Source: Bordetella parapertussis
Lineage (GTDB): Bacteria; Pseudomonadota; Gammaproteobacteria; Burkholderiales; Burkholderiaceae_B
DNA length: 16,124 bases
Direction of reading: 5' to 3'
Assembly: GCA_945868195.1 (NCBI GenBank)
Contig: CAMBLP010000036.1
Location: 1 to 16,124, forward strand
Within the stretch, counting starts at the first letter, position 1; each line of letters starts with the position of its first letter. This document shows positions 8,547 through 15,888 of this stretch, piece after piece. The notes beneath the pieces are model-generated. The model was not told where the DNA came from. It did no database searches and was given only the letters and a program-made list of their open reading frames with translations. Made by a program: the position numbers and the translations under genes.

Positions 8547-10214
8547 ATGCCATTTCCTTGGATAAACAACTACCCGGCGGGTGTGCCTGCTGAAATCCCG
8601 GCCCATGACTATGCCTCCTTGGTCGACTTACTCGATCGCGCGTGTAAAAAGCATGCTCAGCGGACCGTGGCGAGTTCTTTTGGTGTGGCTTTGAGCTATC
8701 AAGATCTTGACCGGTATGCCCAGGCATTTGCGGGCTGGTTGCATGCGCAGGCCTTGCCTCCGGGCTCGCGTATCGCTCTCATGATGCCCAATGTCATGCC
8801 CTATCTCGTGGCTTTGTTAGGAACCCTGCGCGCGGGGCATGTGATCGTCAATATCAATCCACTCTGTACGCCTCGAGAGCTATCCATCCAGCTTAGGGAT
8901 AGCGGCGCATGCACCATTGTGGTGCTTGAGAGTGTTGCCCGCACGGTGGAACTCGTCACGGACTGTCCTGTGCTCAAACACCGGGTGGTGGTGGCACCAG
9001 GCGCCATGCTCGGGTTTTTAAAGGGAAATTTAGTCACGCTGGGTGCGCGCTATGTGCGCAAGTTGGGTCCAGAAAAGCCACTGCCGGGTGCCTGGTCCTG
9101 GGAAGCCGTGCTCAAGCGCGGTCAACAGCAACAGTGGGTAAGGCCGGCCTTGAGTCTAAATGACTTAGCCGTGCTGCAATATACCGGTGGGACGACGGGG
9201 CAGCCCAAAGGGGCGATGTTGACGCACGGTAATTTGGTCGCCAACGTCTTGCAGGTCGAAGCCGTGGCCAGGCCAGCCCTGCATGATCTGTTGAAAGGTC
9301 CCCTGACCATGCTGACGGCGCTGCCCCTCTATCACGTGTTTGCCATGACAGTGTGTGGTTTTTATGCGATGCATGCGGGAATGAAAAGCGTGCTGGTCAT
9401 CAATCCTCGAGATCGTACCTCTTTGATTGCTGCGTGTCGCAAAGATCCGCCCCATGTGCTGCCAGGCATCAATACTTTGTTCAATGCACTGGCCCACGAT
9501 GAGCGGTTTGCCAAATTGGATTTTTCGACCTTGCGTCTGGCTTTTGGTGGCGGCATGGCCATACAGCGCGCTGTGGCCGAGCGCTGGCGCAGCGTCACAG
9601 GGCGTCCATTGATTGAGGGCTATGGCTTGTCGGAAACATCTCCTGTTGTCGCCGCGAATCCCACCAACGCGACAGCCTATTCGGGGAGCGTTGGCTTGCC
9701 TGTGCCCTCCACTGAGATTTGTATTGTGGATGAGCAAGGACAGCGTCTTGCCTTGGGTGATGAGGGAGAAATCGCGGTACGAGGTCCTCAAGTAATGCGC
9801 GGTTATTGGCAGGCGCCTGTGGAAACCGCCGCTGTCATGACGTCCGAGGGCTTTTTGCGTACAGGCGATATCGGAAGAATGGACGCGCAAGGCTATGTCT
9901 ATATTTTGGATCGCAAAAAAGACATGATTTTGGTCTCAGGATTTAACGTGTACCCCAATGAAATCGAGGCGGTGGTGAGCGACATGCCAGAAGTGCTTGA
10001 ATGCGCCGCGGTGGGTGTCTCAGATGCGCATTCAGGAGAGATGGTGAAATTGTTCGTGGTGCGACGCGACCCCCTACTGGATGAGGAAAAAATTCAGACT
10101 TGGTGTCAACAGAATTTGAGTCGTTACAAGTGTCCGAAAGTGATTGAGTTTAGGGATGAATTACCCAAGAGTCCGGTGGGCAAAATTTTGCGTCGCGCGC
10201 TCCGGGACGCGTAA
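8547..10214 (+). CDS. fadD: Long-chain fatty acid-CoA ligase
   Basis: A 555-residue ANL-superfamily acyl-CoA synthetase. It activates a fatty acid with ATP to an acyl-AMP and then to acyl-CoA, feeding beta-oxidation or lipid synthesis. The core motifs are intact: the P-loop YTGGTTGQPKG (212-222), YGLSETSPVV (359-368) for adenine contacts, the RTGDIG motif with Asp441, and the FadD-type signature DRKKDMILVSGFNVYPNEIE starting at 455. The C-terminal PKSPVGKILRR contains the catalytic Lys546. Length and signature match FadD rather than acetyl-CoA synthetase; chain-length preference cannot be read. The ATG at 8547 gives the usual N-terminus (MPFPWINNYP, as in other beta-proteobacterial FadD proteins). 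The stop is followed after two bases by the mnmC ATG, so the two are probably translationally coupled. Confidence 0.94.
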   Translation: MPFPWINNYPAGVPAEIPAHDYASLVDLLDRACKKHAQRTVASSFGVALSYQDLDRYAQAFAGWLHAQALPPGSRIALMMPNVMPYLVALLGTLRAGHVIVNINPLCTPRELSIQLRDSGACTIVVLESVARTVELVTDCPVLKHRVVVAPGAMLGFLKGNLVTLGARYVRKLGPEKPLPGAWSWEAVLKRGQQQQWVRPALSLNDLAVLQYTGGTTGQPKGAMLTHGNLVANVLQVEAVARPALHDLLKGPLTMLTALPLYHVFAMTVCGFYAMHAGMKSVLVINPRDRTSLIAACRKDPPHVLPGINTLFNALAHDERFAKLDFSTLRLAFGGGMAIQRAVAERWRSVTGRPLIEGYGLSETSPVVAANPTNATAYSGSVGLPVPSTEICIVDEQGQRLALGDEGEIAVRGPQVMRGYWQAPVETAAVMTSEGFLRTGDIGRMDAQGYVYILDRKKDMILVSGFNVYPNEIEAVVSDMPEVLECAAVGVSDAHSGEMVKLFVVRRDPLLDEEKIQTWCQQNLSRYKCPKVIEFRDELPKSPVGKILRRALRDA

Positions 10215-10216
10215 CG

Positions 10217-11935
10217 ATGTTGTTCGCCCGTTTGGGGTTGCCAGAGAACTGGGGCGCGCGCGCCCAATACACTTTGTTAGAAAGTGATTTTGGCGAAGGG
10301 GTGTCGTTTATTAGATTGTGGGAGCGTTGGCGGCAAGAACCGACCCGCCCCGCGCGATTGCACGTTGTGGCCCTGAGTTCATCTCTCGTCGAGGCGCCTG
10401 TGTTGCGCGCTCGGTTACGCGCGCAAACGCCCCCCGAGGCGCATGACTTGGTTGAACAGTTGGTGCGACAGTGGCCGTTAAACATGCCCGGGACGCACCG
10501 TCTGGACTTTGAGGGACTCGCCGTGACGCTCACACTTGCCGTCGGTCCCCTCGAGCGCACATTGCCTGGATTGGCGGCGGTGGTGGATGCGGTGTTGTTC
10601 AGTGACCGCGCAGAAAGCTCACACGAACCGCTCGCTTCGTGTTGGCAAACCTCGTTGCAGCGTTTGGCGCGCGACCCCGCACGCTTATGGCTCGCGCTTG
10701 CGGATGGACAGGTCGTGCAAGGTGTTCAGACGGGATCGATAGGTTCTACAGACAATATCCACGTAGCCACAGACCGCATGGTGCGTCAGCCTGAGTTTAA
10801 AAAAGAGGATCGACACGCCGTTGTTGTGGGAGGCGGCATTGCTGGCGCAGGTGTGGCCCATGCGCTTGCTTTAAGAGGTTGGCAAGTACAGGTGCTGGAT
10901 GTCGGTCATCGTCGCACACAGGCGCATGGTGGGCATCTTGCTGCCGCTTTAACGCCCATGGTCTCGCGGGATGACGATGTACGCGCGAGGTTGTCGCGTG
11001 CGGGAAGCCTGCGTGCGCAGGCGCGCTGGTCGCACGTGAGCCAAGAAGTGCTGTGGCGTTGCGGCGCGTTGCAGCTCGAGCGTGTAAGCGGTCGTATGGT
11101 TGATCTGGCAGGTGTACTTGAAGAGCTCGCATTGCCTGAGCAGTGGGTGCGCTATGTATCTTGTGCGCAAGCCAGTGACATCGCGGGTGTGTCACTGACG
11201 CGCGGAGGGCTTTATTTTCCAAGTGCGGCGCGCATTAGACCCGAGCGACTGATTGAGGCGTTGCTGCAGACACCGGGCATTGAATGTATGGATGCGCAGG
11301 TGGATCAGGTCAAGAGGGTCAACGGTCAATGGCACGTCTTGGATGTATTGGGTGAGGTCAGGGCCCAAGCATCGCAGGTAATCCTGGCAAGTGCGTTTGG
11401 GACGCAAGCGCTGTTGCACAAGAGCGAGCTACTCAACCATCATGCGCGAATCGCCGCCATGCATCAGCTTGGCGGCGAGATTACCCTGATGCCCGAGCAG
11501 CTGTTGGCCGGTGGGCCTCGCTGTATTGTCTCCGGGGATGGCTATGTGTTGCCCTCTCTGGACGGTTTGTGCGCCGTGGGGAGCAGCTATGTGCATGGCG
11601 CCGAGCAAATCGAACCAAGCCTCGAGGGTGCGCAGGGCAACATTGCCCGTGCGGTAGGACTCCTCGGGCTCGCTGGATTGACCGAGTTGACCGGGATGAC
11701 CGGGTTGACAGACCTGGCGGCTATGCCAGGCTGGGCGGGTTGGCGGGCTGTCTTGCCGGGGCGCCTACCTGCGATCGGCCCCGTGGCGCAGACGCAGGGC
11801 CTTTGGGTGGCGACGGGATTCGCTTCGCGAGGCTTGACTTGGTCTAGTTTGGCGGGGGATCTGATTGCCGGAGCCTTGAGTGGTGAGCCCTTGGCCTTGG
11901 AACGGGATATAATGGACAAAATTAGTCAAACTTAG
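10217..11935 (+). CDS. mnmC: MnmC-type tRNA U34 modification protein with an eroded methyltransferase domain
   Basis: A 572-residue fusion resembling MnmC, whose FAD half removes the carboxymethyl group from cmnm5(s2)U34 and whose methyltransferase half then makes mnm5(s2)U34 in tRNA. The N-terminal region (about 1-190) still aligns with the methyltransferase: LPENW, FGEGVSFIRLWERW and LRQWP-type LVRQWPLNMPGTHRLDF. However, the SAM-binding LGFGTG reads SDFGEG, the catalytic DGFAP is replaced near 129-138 (SDRAESSHEP), and the final part is largely missing. The FAD half is intact-looking: VVVGGGIAGAGVAHALALRG (202-221), SRDDDVRARL, and the C-terminal GFASRGLTWSSLAGDLIAG. The FAD motif sits about 60 residues earlier than in E. 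coli MnmC. A short tandem repeat encodes LTELTGMTGLTD at about 488-499. The start has GGGAC nine bases upstream, inside the preceding gene. It is probably active only as the oxidoreductase. Confidence 0.85.
   Translation: MLFARLGLPENWGARAQYTLLESDFGEGVSFIRLWERWRQEPTRPARLHVVALSSSLVEAPVLRARLRAQTPPEAHDLVEQLVRQWPLNMPGTHRLDFEGLAVTLTLAVGPLERTLPGLAAVVDAVLFSDRAESSHEPLASCWQTSLQRLARDPARLWLALADGQVVQGVQTGSIGSTDNIHVATDRMVRQPEFKKEDRHAVVVGGGIAGAGVAHALALRGWQVQVLDVGHRRTQAHGGHLAAALTPMVSRDDDVRARLSRAGSLRAQARWSHVSQEVLWRCGALQLERVSGRMVDLAGVLEELALPEQWVRYVSCAQASDIAGVSLTRGGLYFPSAARIRPERLIEALLQTPGIECMDAQVDQVKRVNGQWHVLDVLGEVRAQASQVILASAFGTQALLHKSELLNHHARIAAMHQLGGEITLMPEQLLAGGPRCIVSGDGYVLPSLDGLCAVGSSYVHGAEQIEPSLEGAQGNIARAVGLLGLAGLTELTGMTGLTDLAAMPGWAGWRAVLPGRLPAIGPVAQTQGLWVATGFASRGLTWSSLAGDLIAGALSGEPLALERDIMDKISQT
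11678..11713 (+). repeat. Four 9-bp tandem units inside mnmC
   Basis: The units are TTGACCGAG, TTGACCGGG, ATGACCGGG and TTGACAGAC. They are in frame and encode LTE-LTG-MTG-LTD. The repeat preserves the reading frame and lies in a variable loop of the FAD domain before the conserved GWRAVLPGRLP segment. It looks like local slippage expansion. Confidence 0.8.
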
Positions 11936-11983
11936 ACAAAATCCAAAATAGCGCCCTTAGTCGCTTTTTCTTACGCGCTGAAC

Positions 11984-14152
11984 ATGCACCTTGAAACGCT
12001 AAAACTAGTCGATTCGTTACCTTCGAGGGTCGTATTCGACGCGGGTGCGGGGATGAAGCTTGTCGTTGAGCCTCATGCTCCCGGTGTATTTCGAATCCGC
12101 TGTGGACTTCCCGAGGCCGTCGCTGCAGATATTTTGCCTGGCGTTCGAGCGCGTGCGCATGCGGATGTCTTGTTGGCGCGTCCGGAGGCGATTGGTGAGG
12201 GGATTCTGGAGCCTCTGACTGGCGGCGTAAAAGGTTGGCGTTTAGTTCAAGGCGATACCGTACTCGACATTTCAGTCAACCCCTTCAAAATCGATGTGCA
12301 GCGTTTGGGTAAAAAAGCCCTGTCGTTGGCCGAGAGTGGTATCGCCCTCCAAGATGCGTTGTGGACGGTCGGTTTTGAGCTTGCGCCCAAAGAAAAGAAT
12401 TTCGGTTTAGGCGAGACCTCTGGTGACCTCGATCGTCGCTCCGAAACAATTATTTCTGACGCACCCGAGCATCGCGCGCTCCCTCTGGCCTGGGGGCCTT
12501 CGGGTTGGGGTGTGTATGTCAATACGCTTTCCCGCGTCGAACATGATTTGGGTGCTGAGTCGCCCTCTCATTACATGATCGCGATCGAAGACAAAACGCT
12601 TGATCTATTTTTGTTTGCTGCCGAGCCTGCTGAAATTTTGAATCAGTACACGCAGTTAACCGGTCGTGCTGGACAGCCTTCGTTGTGGTCGATGGGTGTT
12701 TGGATCGAACAGCACGACACACAGAGCGCTGCCCAAACGGCCGAGTTGATCGCCGAATTTCGCAAGCAACAGTTCGCGGTGGATGGTGTGCTGTTGTTGC
12801 CGCCTTCTGCCTGGACCTACCAGGACTCCAAGCTTTTGCCGGAGTGGGATGCCGAGCGTTTTCCAAGTCCCAAGCAATCGATCGATGCGTTCGTCAAAAA
12901 CGCGACGCATCTAGGCTTGCATACGCTGCCAGCCGTGGTGATTGATACGACAACCTTTGCTGAGCTCGAGGACCGTGGTTGGCTGCTTTGTAATGAAAGT
13001 GGCGACGCCCACGTTTTTCCTGGTGTGGCCGCTACAGCGGGCAAACCTTTCGCATTGCTGGATCTGACGCATCGCGATGTATTAAATACTTGGTCAGAGC
13101 GCCATCGCCACCTTGCCGAAGAGGGTGTGGGGGCGACGGCGTGTGATGTACAGTTTGATATCCCCGACAATGTCGTCGCGCGCGGCGGTGAGAGCGGCGC
13201 AGTGCTTCGTTCGCTTTATCCGGCTTTGGCTCGGCGCGCGTTATTTGACGCGGCTGCGGGTCACAAAGTGCCACCCGAAGGGATTGTTTTTAGCTCGGAT
13301 TTATTTCCTGGCGCACAGAGATTGTTATGGCAAAGCGCACCGCGTGTGCCCAATACCTGGGCGGGTCTTCAGCAGACCTTGCGCTCGGCGCTCGCGATTG
13401 GTGCGAGTGGCTTACCCGTTCAAATGCACGCACTCGGCAACGCCTTGGCGCCCGTCAATACCATGACGCCAGAGCTGTATTTGCGCTGGTTGGGCATGGC
13501 TGTTTTTTCTAGTAATTTCTCCTTCCAAGCGCATCCACAGCTTGTGCCGACGGCGTTCGATGAGACGACCCGCGGCCATATCCAAACTTGGTTGCAGTGG
13601 CGTTATCGTTTGATTCCTTATGTGCTGGGCGCCATCGAAGATGCCGCCCGAACGGGCTTACCCGTGCAGCGGTCGATGGCACTGTCTTTTCCTGCCGATA
13701 AAGAAGCGCAGCGCTGGGATACGCAATACCTGCTCGGGCCTGCCGTGCTGGTGGCACCCGCCATGCGGCCAGGTCAAGACATTCAGGTGTACCTGCCAGC
13801 AGGCGAAGCTTGGTGGGATCTCAATACAGGCTGGCGTTACGAAGGCGGCTCTGTGCTGACTGTCACCTGTGGCCTGGGCGCATTGCCCGTGTTTGGTCGT
13901 GAAGGCCACATGCTTTGCCTGGGACCGACGGCCAATCATACCGGCGAATTTAATTCAGCCCGCATTCTGGACGAGGTCTGGATGTTTGGTATGCCTGTTC
14001 ACAATCCCGTCGTGATGCGCAATAAAATTCGCGTCATGCAAATGCAAGGTTCAAGCTATATCAAAGGGCTTGAGGGCTTGAAAATCTCTCCTTCCGAAGG
14101 GCTCGAGGTCAAGCGTCGCGGCGCCGAAGTTCGTATCTCCCGCGCACGGTAG
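11984..14152 (+). CDS. GH31 (alpha-glucosidase/xylosidase fold) protein with a degenerate active site
   Basis: A 722-residue protein with the full architecture of family 31 glycoside hydrolases: an N-terminal beta-sandwich (1-225) with FGLGE (140-144) and LPLAWGPSGWGVYVNT; a (beta/alpha)8 barrel from about 232 (PSLWSMGVW) to 570 (WRYRLIPYVLGAIEDAARTG); then C-terminal beta domains with QYLLGPAVLVAPAM and VYLPAGEAWWDL. The closest pattern I recognise is E. coli YicI. The nucleophile column still has Asp (CDVQFDIP, Asp388, matching TDFGERIP). Other key residues are gone: the substrate-binding Asp segment reads VLLLPPSAW (269-277), the acid/base W-G-G-D motif reads WQSAPRVPNTW (449-459), and the H-D-I-G-G motif reads HALGN (482-486). 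No signal peptide is seen. It is 48 bases after mnmC with no sugar genes nearby. Normal hydrolase activity is doubtful; it may be a pseudoenzyme or act on an unusual substrate. Confidence 0.82.
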   Translation: MHLETLKLVDSLPSRVVFDAGAGMKLVVEPHAPGVFRIRCGLPEAVAADILPGVRARAHADVLLARPEAIGEGILEPLTGGVKGWRLVQGDTVLDISVNPFKIDVQRLGKKALSLAESGIALQDALWTVGFELAPKEKNFGLGETSGDLDRRSETIISDAPEHRALPLAWGPSGWGVYVNTLSRVEHDLGAESPSHYMIAIEDKTLDLFLFAAEPAEILNQYTQLTGRAGQPSLWSMGVWIEQHDTQSAAQTAELIAEFRKQQFAVDGVLLLPPSAWTYQDSKLLPEWDAERFPSPKQSIDAFVKNATHLGLHTLPAVVIDTTTFAELEDRGWLLCNESGDAHVFPGVAATAGKPFALLDLTHRDVLNTWSERHRHLAEEGVGATACDVQFDIPDNVVARGGESGAVLRSLYPALARRALFDAAAGHKVPPEGIVFSSDLFPGAQRLLWQSAPRVPNTWAGLQQTLRSALAIGASGLPVQMHALGNALAPVNTMTPELYLRWLGMAVFSSNFSFQAHPQLVPTAFDETTRGHIQTWLQWRYRLIPYVLGAIEDAARTGLPVQRSMALSFPADKEAQRWDTQYLLGPAVLVAPAMRPGQDIQVYLPAGEAWWDLNTGWRYEGGSVLTVTCGLGALPVFGREGHMLCLGPTANHTGEFNSARILDEVWMFGMPVHNPVVMRNKIRVMQMQGSSYIKGLEGLKISPSEGLEVKRRGAEVRISRAR

Positions 14153-14232
14153 TTTTTGACGGTTAACCTCTTGCCATAAGCGCTTTCTTGGTGTCTGATG
14201 GGCTTCAATGTTTTTATTTGGAGCCTTTAGAC

Positions 14233-15534
14233 ATGTCGACCATCCCTAGCGCAGATCCTCACGCACCTTATGCTCAAACCGTCACTGAAACTTCGGCACG
14301 TATCGCGCGCGGAGAGTTGACGCATGCGCAGGTTTTGGAGTCGCAACTCAGTCGTATCGCTGCGCGTGAGCCTTCGGTGCATGCTTTTAAATGGCACGAT
14401 GCCGACAAAGTTCGGGCACAGTTGGCTGCAGTTTCAACGCGTTCGGAAAAGCTACCACTTGCGGGTATTGCGATTGGTATTAAAGACATCATCGATACGG
14501 GCGACATGCCAACCGAGTACGGCTCGGCGGCTTTTGTGGGAAACCGGCCCGCCAAGGATGCCGCGATCGTCACGCAATTGAAGGCCGCCGGCGCCTTGAT
14601 GATGGGGAAAACCGTCACCACTGAGTTTGCGAGCCAATTTGCGGGCGCAACCGTCAACCCACACAATTTTGCGCATACACCCGGCGGCTCATCGAGCGGT
14701 TCGGCTGCCGCTGTTGCCGATGGTATGGTGGGTTTGGCTTTAGGGACACAGACTGCGGGCTCGACGATTCGTCCGGCTGCCTATTGTGGCATCGTGGGCT
14801 TTAAAGCGACGCGTGGAAAGATTTCGCTCGAAGGCGTCAATCCCTTGGCGTCCACGTTGGATACGATGGGCTGGTTAGGGCGTTCGGTCGATGACGTAAA
14901 ACTGTTGGCCTCGGTGTTGTTGGGTGCATCCAATGCGGCAGAAAAATCAGGCACGCTGCGTGTGGGTTGGTTTCCGGGTCCAGAGGCCGCGCAGGCCGAT
15001 GTCGATGCAGTGCAAGCGCTTGAGCGCGCGCGCGCGTTGTTGCGCGCGAACGGCATCGAGCTTGTCGATGTTGAACTGCCTGCCAAAGATTTTATTGCTC
15101 TGGGCGAATCCAACCGCATCATCATGAGCTACGAGATGAGTCATTTCTACGAAAAGCTCTACCGCAACAAAGCGCCTCTGGGAGATTTGACGGTTGCCAT
15201 GATCGAGTTTGGTTTACAGATCAGTGCGGCGCAGTTTAATGCTGAGCGTGAACATGCAGAACGTTGCCGTCAGATGTTTACGCAGGCGGCACAGGGTCTT
15301 GATGCGGTATTGACACTCGCCTCTCCCGGTGAGGCGCCGCTCAAGAAAAATGGTACGGGTTCGCCGATGTTTAATCGAACCTGGACAACAATTGGTGTAC
15401 CTTGTTTGGGCTTGCCTTTTGGCAAGGGTGGCCAGGGGCTTCCACTTGCTGTTCAGCTTGTCGCTGTCGAAGGACAGGACCATCAATTACTGGCCCTTGG
15501 TGGAAAAATCGAGGCTTTATTAGCTGAGGCTTAG
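14233..15534 (+). CDS. Amidase signature family amidohydrolase
   Basis: A 433-residue cytosolic amidase of the amidase-signature family, which hydrolyses an amide bond using a Ser-cisSer-Lys triad. Visible, numbered from the ATG at 14233: Lys84 in GIKDIIDTGDMPTEYGS, the serine-rich loop GGSSSGSAAAVADG (from 151) holding the cis-Ser, and the nucleophile Ser177 in GTQTAGSTIRPAAYCG. All three catalytic elements are present. The length suits a free-standing amidase of broad or unknown substrate rather than the GatA subunit, since no gatB or gatC is next to it. A longer reading from a TTG at 14188 is possible, but the ATG at 14233 has GGAG nine bases upstream and is preferred. It lies 80 bases after the GH31-like gene and ends 5 bases before the tRNA promoter -35 box. 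Confidence 0.92.
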   Translation: MSTIPSADPHAPYAQTVTETSARIARGELTHAQVLESQLSRIAAREPSVHAFKWHDADKVRAQLAAVSTRSEKLPLAGIAIGIKDIIDTGDMPTEYGSAAFVGNRPAKDAAIVTQLKAAGALMMGKTVTTEFASQFAGATVNPHNFAHTPGGSSSGSAAAVADGMVGLALGTQTAGSTIRPAAYCGIVGFKATRGKISLEGVNPLASTLDTMGWLGRSVDDVKLLASVLLGASNAAEKSGTLRVGWFPGPEAAQADVDAVQALERARALLRANGIELVDVELPAKDFIALGESNRIIMSYEMSHFYEKLYRNKAPLGDLTVAMIEFGLQISAAQFNAEREHAERCRQMFTQAAQGLDAVLTLASPGEAPLKKNGTGSPMFNRTWTTIGVPCLGLPFGKGGQGLPLAVQLVAVEGQDHQLLALGGKIEALLAEA

Positions 15535-15539
15535 CTCGT

Positions 15540-15568
15540 TTGACAGCCGTATCTGAAAAAGTCATAAT
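15540..15568 (+). promoter_or_regulatory. Sigma-70 promoter of the tRNA-Lys gene
   Basis: A consensus -35 TTGACA (15540-15545), an exact 17-bp spacer, and CATAAT as -10 (15563-15568, five of six). The predicted start is near 15575, only about four bases before the mature tRNA 5' end. The very short leader and strong match fit a stable-RNA promoter. Confidence 0.85.
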
Positions 15569-15578
15569 GTCTGGCTTG

Positions 15579-15655
15579 GGGCTGGTAGCTCAGTTGGTTA
15601 GAGCAGCGGACTTTTAATCCGTTGGTCGCGAGTTCGAGTCTCGCCCAGCCCACCA
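15579..15655 (+). tRNA. tRNA-Lys (anticodon TTT)
   Basis: A complete 77-base tRNA with encoded CCA. The acceptor stem GGGCTGG pairs with CCAGCCC (15645-15651); the D arm is GCTC/GAGC; the anticodon stem GCGGA/TCCGT encloses the loop CTTTTAA with anticodon TTT at 15613-15615; the T arm is GCGAG/CTCGC with loop TTCGAGT; the discriminator is A. It reads AAA and AAG codons. Its U34 is a normal substrate for the MnmC pathway encoded earlier in this window. The 3' side looks like an element attachment site. Confidence 0.98.
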
Positions 15656-15672
15656 AGATCACCTTATAAATG

Positions 15673-15703
15673 AATGACTTACAGCAACGTAGGTCATTTT
15701 TTT
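15673..15703 (+). terminator. Rho-independent terminator after tRNA-Lys
   Basis: The stem arms AATGACTTA (15673-15681) and TAGGTCATT (15690-15698) form nine pairs, one of them G-T, around an 8-base loop. Five more T follow to 15703, giving seven T in a row. It sits 17 bases after the tRNA CCA end. Confidence 0.82.
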
Positions 15704-15716
15704 GCCTAAAATTCCA

Positions 15717-15749
15717 CTACGCAAATTCTACGCACTTTCTACGTACCTT
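15717..15749. repeat. Three 11-bp direct repeats downstream of tRNA-Lys
   Basis: Contiguous units CTACGCAAATT (15717-15727), CTACGCACTTT (15728-15738) and CTACGTACCTT (15739-15749). The CTACG core is invariant and the period is about one helical turn. Such short direct repeats beside a tRNA 3' end resemble arm-type binding sites of tyrosine recombinases. No integrase is visible in the window. Confidence 0.6.
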
Positions 15750-15856
15750 CTTTGCACGGTCAAATCCAAAGGACTACGGGTTTGGCTTGCTTGTACTGGG
15801 CGCAGTCCTCTATGCGGTGTTTTGATCAATAGAGCCGCTAGGTGGAGTTTGATGAT

Positions 15857-15868
15857 CAGTTTAAACTG
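15857..15868. promoter_or_regulatory. 12-bp palindrome upstream of the lipoprotein gene
   Basis: CAGTTTAAACTG is a perfect palindrome ending 20 bases before the lipoprotein ATG. It could be an operator in the 5' region of that gene. No convincing -35/-10 pair was found around it. Confidence 0.3.
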
Positions 15869-15888
15869 CCAAAAAACTGGAGACACGC

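Noticed and set aside
9165..9890. 241-codon antisense open frame opposite the acyl-CoA ligase
   Set aside because: Shadow of the ligase codon pattern; composition is rich in His/Gln/Arg with no family resemblance.
10252..10265. 14-bp palindrome GGGCGCGCGCGCCC near the start of mnmC
   Set aside because: It encodes a plain stretch (NWGARAQY) and is explained by GC-rich codons; no sign of function.
11908..11913. Perfect TATAAT inside the 3' end of mnmC, 70 bases before the GH31-like gene
   Set aside because: No -35 element at 16-18 bp and no TG extension, so a single hexamer match is too weak to call a promoter, although it may serve the downstream gene.
15024..15050. Alternating GC run with a following GCGCGC in the amidase gene
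   Set aside because: Within coding sequence for ERARALLRAN, readily explained by Ala/Arg codons; Z-DNA or hairpin roles would be speculation.
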